The notes below the pieces were generated by a model. That model ran no database searches and was not told the DNA's origin. It saw nothing but the letters and a program-made list of their open reading frames with translations. A stretch of 64,000 nt of DNA. It comes from Streptomyces malachitofuscus. Its GTDB lineage: Bacteria; Actinomycetota; Actinomycetes; Streptomycetales; Streptomycetaceae. Position numbers and translations under genes: made by a program. The stretch spans positions 1 to 64,000 of the forward strand of contig NZ_BMUF01000016.1 in assembly GCF_014650055.1 (NCBI RefSeq), read 5' to 3'. Below, in pieces: positions 60,671 through 64,000 of the stretch; position 1 is the stretch's first letter, and each line of letters opens with the position of its first letter.

Positions 60671-61513
60671 TTACTCCGTTCCGGTCGGTTCGTCGAGGGC
60701 GGCGAGCAGGGCGGCCATGTGCTGCTCGGAGCGCGTCATGGCAGGGGCCCGGGTGGGCGTGCCGCCGGGCAGGGCGTAGAGGTTCGGGCGGCCTGGGGTG
60801 GGGGTGTGCTCCCGGGCGATCCAAGCGCGCCAGTCGGCAGCCCAAGCGGCTGCAGTACGGGGAGGCCACGTGGCCCGGTAGACGCGCCACTTCTCGTCGG
60901 CCGATCGGACGGCTTGCTCGCCGAGGCGGTCGAGATGGCCGTGCTGCTGCAACCAGGCCCGGGTGCCGTCGTCGATCTGCCACTGGTCGGCGGAGATGAG
61001 TGGGGCAGAGCTGCTGCTCTTACCGTTCACCTTTGGTTCTCTACCGTTCTGGGGGTCGGAATCCGTGCCCCCGGCGGGTCGGAATCCGTACCCTCCCGGG
61101 GTCGGATTCCGTTCCCCCAGGCCGTATTCCGGCCCCTCTTCGAAAGGATCGGAAGGGCCGGATTCCGGCACCCCGAGGGTCGGAATCCGATCCCCCGGAA
61201 GGGCCGGTTCCCGGTTCCCTTCAACGGCGTGTTCGGCGAGGAACCGGGCGGCTTCCGGGAGGTGGTAGTAAGTCTCTCCCCGTGGCCCCTTGCGGTCACC
61301 GAGCGCCACGAGCTCGCCGTCGGCGATCAGCTTGGCCAGGGCGTCGCGTACGGCGGTACGGGAGGCGTTCGCTCGCTTCATCAGGGTGGGCACGGAGGCG
61401 TACGCGACGCAGTTCCGGTCGCGGCAGCGGTCGGCGATCAACGCGAGCACCATGCGGGCGGTGCCCTTGCTTCGGCTGTGGTCCCACACCCACTCTCGGG
61501 CGTCGAGGCTCAT
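60671..61513 (-). CDS. Rep-like winged-helix protein of integrative element
   Basis: 280 residues. The N-terminus (SLDAREWVWDHSRSKGTARM, VPTLMKRANASRTAVRDALA, ETYYHLP) forms a winged helix-turn-helix typical of replication-initiator-like proteins of actinobacterial elements. Residues about 100-165 are Gly/Pro-rich and coincide with a DNA repeat array. The C-terminal 100 residues (WQIDDGTRAWLQQHGHLDRL, WAADWRAWIAREH) match the conserved tail seen in such proteins. It probably starts replication of the excised element from repeats inside its own gene or from the heptamer array. Confidence 0.75.
   Translation of the reverse strand: MSLDAREWVWDHSRSKGTARMVLALIADRCRDRNCVAYASVPTLMKRANASRTAVRDALAKLIADGELVALGDRKGPRGETYYHLPEAARFLAEHAVEGNREPALPGDRIPTLGVPESGPSDPFEEGPEYGLGERNPTPGGYGFRPAGGTDSDPQNGREPKVNGKSSSSAPLISADQWQIDDGTRAWLQQHGHLDRLGEQAVRSADEKWRVYRATWPPRTAAAWAADWRAWIAREHTPTPGRPNLYALPGGTPTRAPAMTRSEQHMAALLAALDEPTGTE
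61054..61189. repeat. Six 12-bp repeats inside the Rep-like gene
   Basis: Copies of GGTCGGAATCCG (or GGTCGGATTCCG, GGCCGGATTCCG, GGCCGTATTCCG) start at 61054, 61077, 61100, 61120, 61156 and 61178. Offsets are 23, 23, 20, 36 and 22 bp, mostly not multiples of three. The repeats therefore fall in different reading phases, so the DNA rather than the peptide is conserved. The core CGGAATCCG is nearly self-complementary. Iteron-like origin is the simplest reading. Confidence 0.8.
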
Positions 61514-61990
61514 GGGTCGGCGGCTCCTGGGTCCGGACGGGCAGGTGGAGTTGCGCGCCCTTGTCGGGCGGCGCGCGGGGGAAGTGGCGGTACAGCCCCG
61601 GCCCGAGGGGCGTGGGGCTGGTGGCTTCGCCTAGCCAAGACAGCCACATCAACGCCGCAGAAGTCCAGCATTCCGCCAAGAATTCAGATAGCTGACGGCG
61701 AACGCATGCTCCGGGGCATTCCCTAAATGATAATCCCAGACTGCCGGTTGCCGAAATTGGTTACCCACGGGGCCGAGCCAGAAGGATCACATCGGGAAGC
61801 CGTTGACCTCCGTCGGAGCGCAAGCTACAACACAACATCCCATGTCAGAGCACCCGTCCGCCGGATGTAGCCCTCCACCCGCCGGCTGCCCGGAACCCAA
61901 CCCGCGGCAACTCCCCTTGCCCGGCCGGGCGCAACATAGCCGACGATCGCCGGTTTACCAAACCGGCGAATACGAGTTCCAATTGGAGCT
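61514..61990. other. Divergent regulatory region between Rep-like and XRE genes
   Basis: 477 bp without a gene. The part 61670-61790 is AT-richer (AAATGATAATCCC, CCGAAATTGG) and may contain promoters in both directions. The operator-like palindrome at 61948-61968 is listed separately. Confidence 0.5.
61948..61968. promoter_or_regulatory. Palindromic operator before XRE gene
   Basis: CGCCGGTTT ACC AAACCGGCG, perfect nine-base arms with a three-base spacer, 22 bp before the XRE start. A likely autoregulatory or excision-control operator. Confidence 0.65.
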
Positions 61991-62248
61991 ATGGCAGCAC
62001 GATCCCTGGAAATCGGTCCGGCCGGAATACGGACCGCCCGCACCATCGAAATCCTCCCTACCGAACGCGGTCTCGCCCAACGAGAGTTGGCCGCCCGAGT
62101 CACCGCCATCGGCCGCCCGATGTCCGACACGATGCTGTCCCGCATCGAACGTGCCCAACGCCGCTGCGACATCGACGACCTCGTCGCCCTCGCCCAGGCC
62201 CTCCGTGTTTCGCCCCTCGTGCTGCTGCAGGGACCGAGCGCCATGTGA
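61991..62248 (+). CDS. XRE-family HTH regulator of the element
   Basis: 85 residues. A single HTH_3 domain: LAQRELAARVTAIGRPMSDT then MLSRIERAQRRCDIDDLVAL and ALRVSPLVLLQ. ATG has GGAG two to three bases upstream, closer than usual. It is divergent from the Rep-like gene and followed by the excisionase and integrase genes. Together with the palindrome in front it could act as the repressor keeping the element integrated. Confidence 0.85.
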   Translation: MAARSLEIGPAGIRTARTIEILPTERGLAQRELAARVTAIGRPMSDTMLSRIERAQRRCDIDDLVALAQALRVSPLVLLQGPSAM

Positions 62249-62308
62249 CGAAGGCCGCCCAACGCTGCTGAGTGAGCAGGCCCCCAACCGAGTTAGGACC
62301 CACTCTTC

Positions 62309-62704
62309 TTGCACCACTCCGAGATACCCCCTGCCCTCGTACGCCGCTTTCCCGGCACCGAGGGCGGAGCCCCCTTGCCCCGTCTTTACCGCCCCGAAGA
62401 AGTCGCCGAAGCCCTCGGCTGTTCCGCCTGGTGGGTCAAGGACCGTGCTCGGCGCGGCCTCATCCCGCACACCCGCGTCGGCCGCGCCTACCGCTTCACC
62501 GCCGCACACCTTGTCGAGATCGTCCGCCTCCACGAAGAGCGCCCGAAGCGATCCTTCAGCAGTGCGCCGAAGGGTCCTGCATCTACAAGTCCGCCCGCTG
62601 CACGAATTCGTGCCGCCCAGTCTTCTCGGCCGACTACGGCCGCGACGACGGGGCATCTGCGGGCCCGGCCGCCGCGCCGTACCCAGTACGAGACCGTCGT
62701 GTAG
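62309..62704 (+). CDS. xis: Excisionase-like MerR-type HTH protein (Xis)
   Basis: 131 residues from TTG at 62309 (TTG at 62374 is an alternative). The winged-helix core LYRPEEVAEALGCSAWWVKD, RARRGLIPHTRVGRAYRFTA, HLVEIVRLHEE is the helix_turn_helix_17 type used by actinobacterial excisionases. The final 50 residues are low complexity. It lies 46 bp before the integrase gene, the usual xis-int order of pSAM2-like elements. It should bend DNA at the attachment site and direct excision. Confidence 0.8.
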   Translation: MHHSEIPPALVRRFPGTEGGAPLPRLYRPEEVAEALGCSAWWVKDRARRGLIPHTRVGRAYRFTAAHLVEIVRLHEERPKRSFSSAPKGPASTSPPAARIRAAQSSRPTTAATTGHLRARPPRRTQYETVV

Positions 62705-62750
62705 CGCGCCTGCGCCCAGCCACGAGCCAAGAGCAGGGAGAAGACGGAAG

Positions 62751-64000
62751 TTGGGTTTCGCGGAGAAGCGTGGGAACTACTGGCGCGGCCGATACAAGAC
62801 CGCGCCCGGCATGCACCTCACGGTCGCCGACGAGAACGGCAAGGCGATCCGGTTCGCCACCAAGGGCGAGGCGCAGCGTGCCGCGAGCGAGGCGGAGAAC
62901 AAGTACCGGCGCGGTGACTGGCGCGACCCGTCGCTTGGCCAGGAGACCTTCGGCGAGTACGCGAACCGCTGGTACGCGGCCCAGGACCTGGCCGCCTCGA
63001 CCATGCAGAACTACAAGCGTCACATCGAGGAGCACCTGCTCCCCGACTTCGAGGACAAAGCGCTCGCCGGCGTCTTGCGCACGGATGTCGATCTGTGGGA
63101 GAAGAAGGAGAAGGCCGTGTACGCGGCCTCCAGCGTCAAGACCTGGCGCTCGACGCTCCACCTGATCTTCGAGGACGCGATCGACGAGGGCTTGATCACG
63201 TCCAACCCGGCGGCCAGGCGGCGCGGACGCGGCAAGCGCGCCGGCCGCTCCCGCGACCGCGGCCCGAAGAAGGTCATCACTGACCCGCTCGGCATCCTGC
63301 TGACCGCCGAACGGGCCGCCCTGCTCTCCGGCCGCGACGACGAGTTCGTCGCTGTCGTCCTCAAGGGGTACACCGGTATGCGCTGGGGCGAAATCGTCGG
63401 CCTGGAGACGGAGTTCGCCCGCCCAGGCTCCATCCGCGTCGAGTGGCAGCTGTACGAACTCGACACGGGCGAGCTGGTGCGCTGTCCGCCCAAGGACGAC
63501 AGCTACCGCAAGATCGATGCGATGGACTGGTTGTCGGCTCTGGTCGCCAACCACGTCGCCCGTACGAAGCCGAAAGCCTGCCCGTGTCACGGTAAGACCT
63601 ACGTCTTCCAGGGACAGGGCGCGGCCCGCACCGGCGGCCACCAGGGTGCGAAGCTCGTCGACGTCGCACGCCGTGCCGAAGTCTCCACGGGCACGGTGTC
63701 CAACGTCCTCAACCACCCCGACCGCGTCACCGAGGCCAAGCGGGTGAGGGTAGAGCAGGCCATCGTGGACCTGGGGTTCGTGCGGGGCGGCGTGGTGTCG
63801 CAGCACGCAGCCCACTGGCGCCGAAACGGCTTTGCGACATGGCTGTTCACCCCGGCGGTTTCCGGCTGGTACCCGAGGAAGGCACCGCAGGAGGCCCGTC
63901 CCGTACCGCTGCTCGGCGAGCCGTGGCCCGGCGTCCCGGCCCGAGGACGCGGCGCAAGCGACCGAGCCGACGCCTGCTGGCTCCCGATCGCCAAGGGCCT
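62751..64000 (+). CDS. int: Tyrosine integrase with inserted LacI-type HTH, cut by window end
   Basis: TTG start after ACGGAAG; the frame is open to the window end (416 residues seen). N-terminal AP2-like/SAM-like arm binding: GFAEKRGNYWRGRYKTAPG and FGEYANRWYAAQDLAASTMQ. The first catalytic Arg lies in GYTGMRWGEIVGLE near 210. At about 297-345 a LacI-type HTH is inserted (LVDVARRAEVSTGTVSNVLN followed by RVTEAKRVRVEQAIVDLGFV). The catalytic box with H-x-x-R and the Tyr lie beyond 64000. It integrates the element, probably into a tRNA gene just to the right. Confidence 0.85.
   Translation, partial: MGFAEKRGNYWRGRYKTAPGMHLTVADENGKAIRFATKGEAQRAASEAENKYRRGDWRDPSLGQETFGEYANRWYAAQDLAASTMQNYKRHIEEHLLPDFEDKALAGVLRTDVDLWEKKEKAVYAASSVKTWRSTLHLIFEDAIDEGLITSNPAARRRGRGKRAGRSRDRGPKKVITDPLGILLTAERAALLSGRDDEFVAVVLKGYTGMRWGEIVGLETEFARPGSIRVEWQLYELDTGELVRCPPKDDSYRKIDAMDWLSALVANHVARTKPKACPCHGKTYVFQGQGAARTGGHQGAKLVDVARRAEVSTGTVSNVLNHPDRVTEAKRVRVEQAIVDLGFVRGGVVSQHAAHWRRNGFATWLFTPAVSGWYPRKAPQEARPVPLLGEPWPGVPARGRGASDRADACWLPIAKG

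Overview
The window is high-GC actinobacterial DNA that reads as Streptomyces. Starts are often GTG or TTG behind GGAGG-type ribosome sites, neighbouring genes overlap by TGATG or GTGA, and regulators of streptomycete type are present (XRE/DUF5753 with DUF397, a HATPase anti-sigma-like protein, a WhiB-like protein). Most long open frames on the opposite strand are high-GC shadows and are not listed.

Positions 1-16500 look like ordinary chromosome: 24-bp intergenic repeats, a two-RCK ion channel, a permease pair (YraQ-like plus TIGR03943), a zinc ribbon protein, a PH-like membrane protein, a VOC protein, a TetR repressor with three matching operators and the oxidoreductase it probably controls, a decayed ArsB/NhaD permease, two cation:proton antiporters with a separate regulatory subunit, a lipoprotein, a membrane-anchored receiver domain and a VapBC pair.

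A tRNA-Pro 3' half lies on the minus strand at 16595-16636 and a diverged second copy at 20195-20236. Both are followed by similar integrase-end scars. Between them is a 3.6-kb cassette with an unrecognised 672-residue acidic-tailed protein and a WhiB-HTH fusion. From 20641 to 38444 there is a nuclease-rich defence island. Its core is a minus-strand run resembling DISARM (SNF2 helicase, Eco57I-type methylase, DUF1998 helicase), in which the last protein ends in a DUF559/Vsr-like nuclease. Around it are a PD-(D/E)xK-like protein, a zinc-finger protein, a CoiA-like nuclease and a membrane-tethered Mrr nuclease.

From 38741 to 43414 come regulators and small proteins that lead into two convergent RiPP loci. 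The first (43600-49341) is an FxLD-type lanthipeptide locus with precursor, LanB dehydratase, LanC cyclase and O-methyltransferase. Its LanB reading frame has an in-frame TAG and, later, a frameshift with apparent deletion. The second (49424-54654) encodes an NB-ARC/TPR protein, a 67-residue precursor ending SLIWPWPL, an FxsB-like radical SAM/SPASM enzyme, a GNAT acetyltransferase and a zinc-ribbon protein.

Positions 57058-64000 are the backbone of an integrative mobilizable element: MOBP relaxase and MobC, a 336-bp array of GGTCCCC heptamers, a Rep-like winged-helix gene carrying a second out-of-phase repeat array, an XRE regulator with an operator-like palindrome, an excisionase, and a tyrosine integrase with a LacI-type HTH inserted, cut off by the window end. 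The orientation of the tRNA scar at 16595 and of the integrase would fit one composite island bounded by tRNA-Pro, but the right boundary is not visible.
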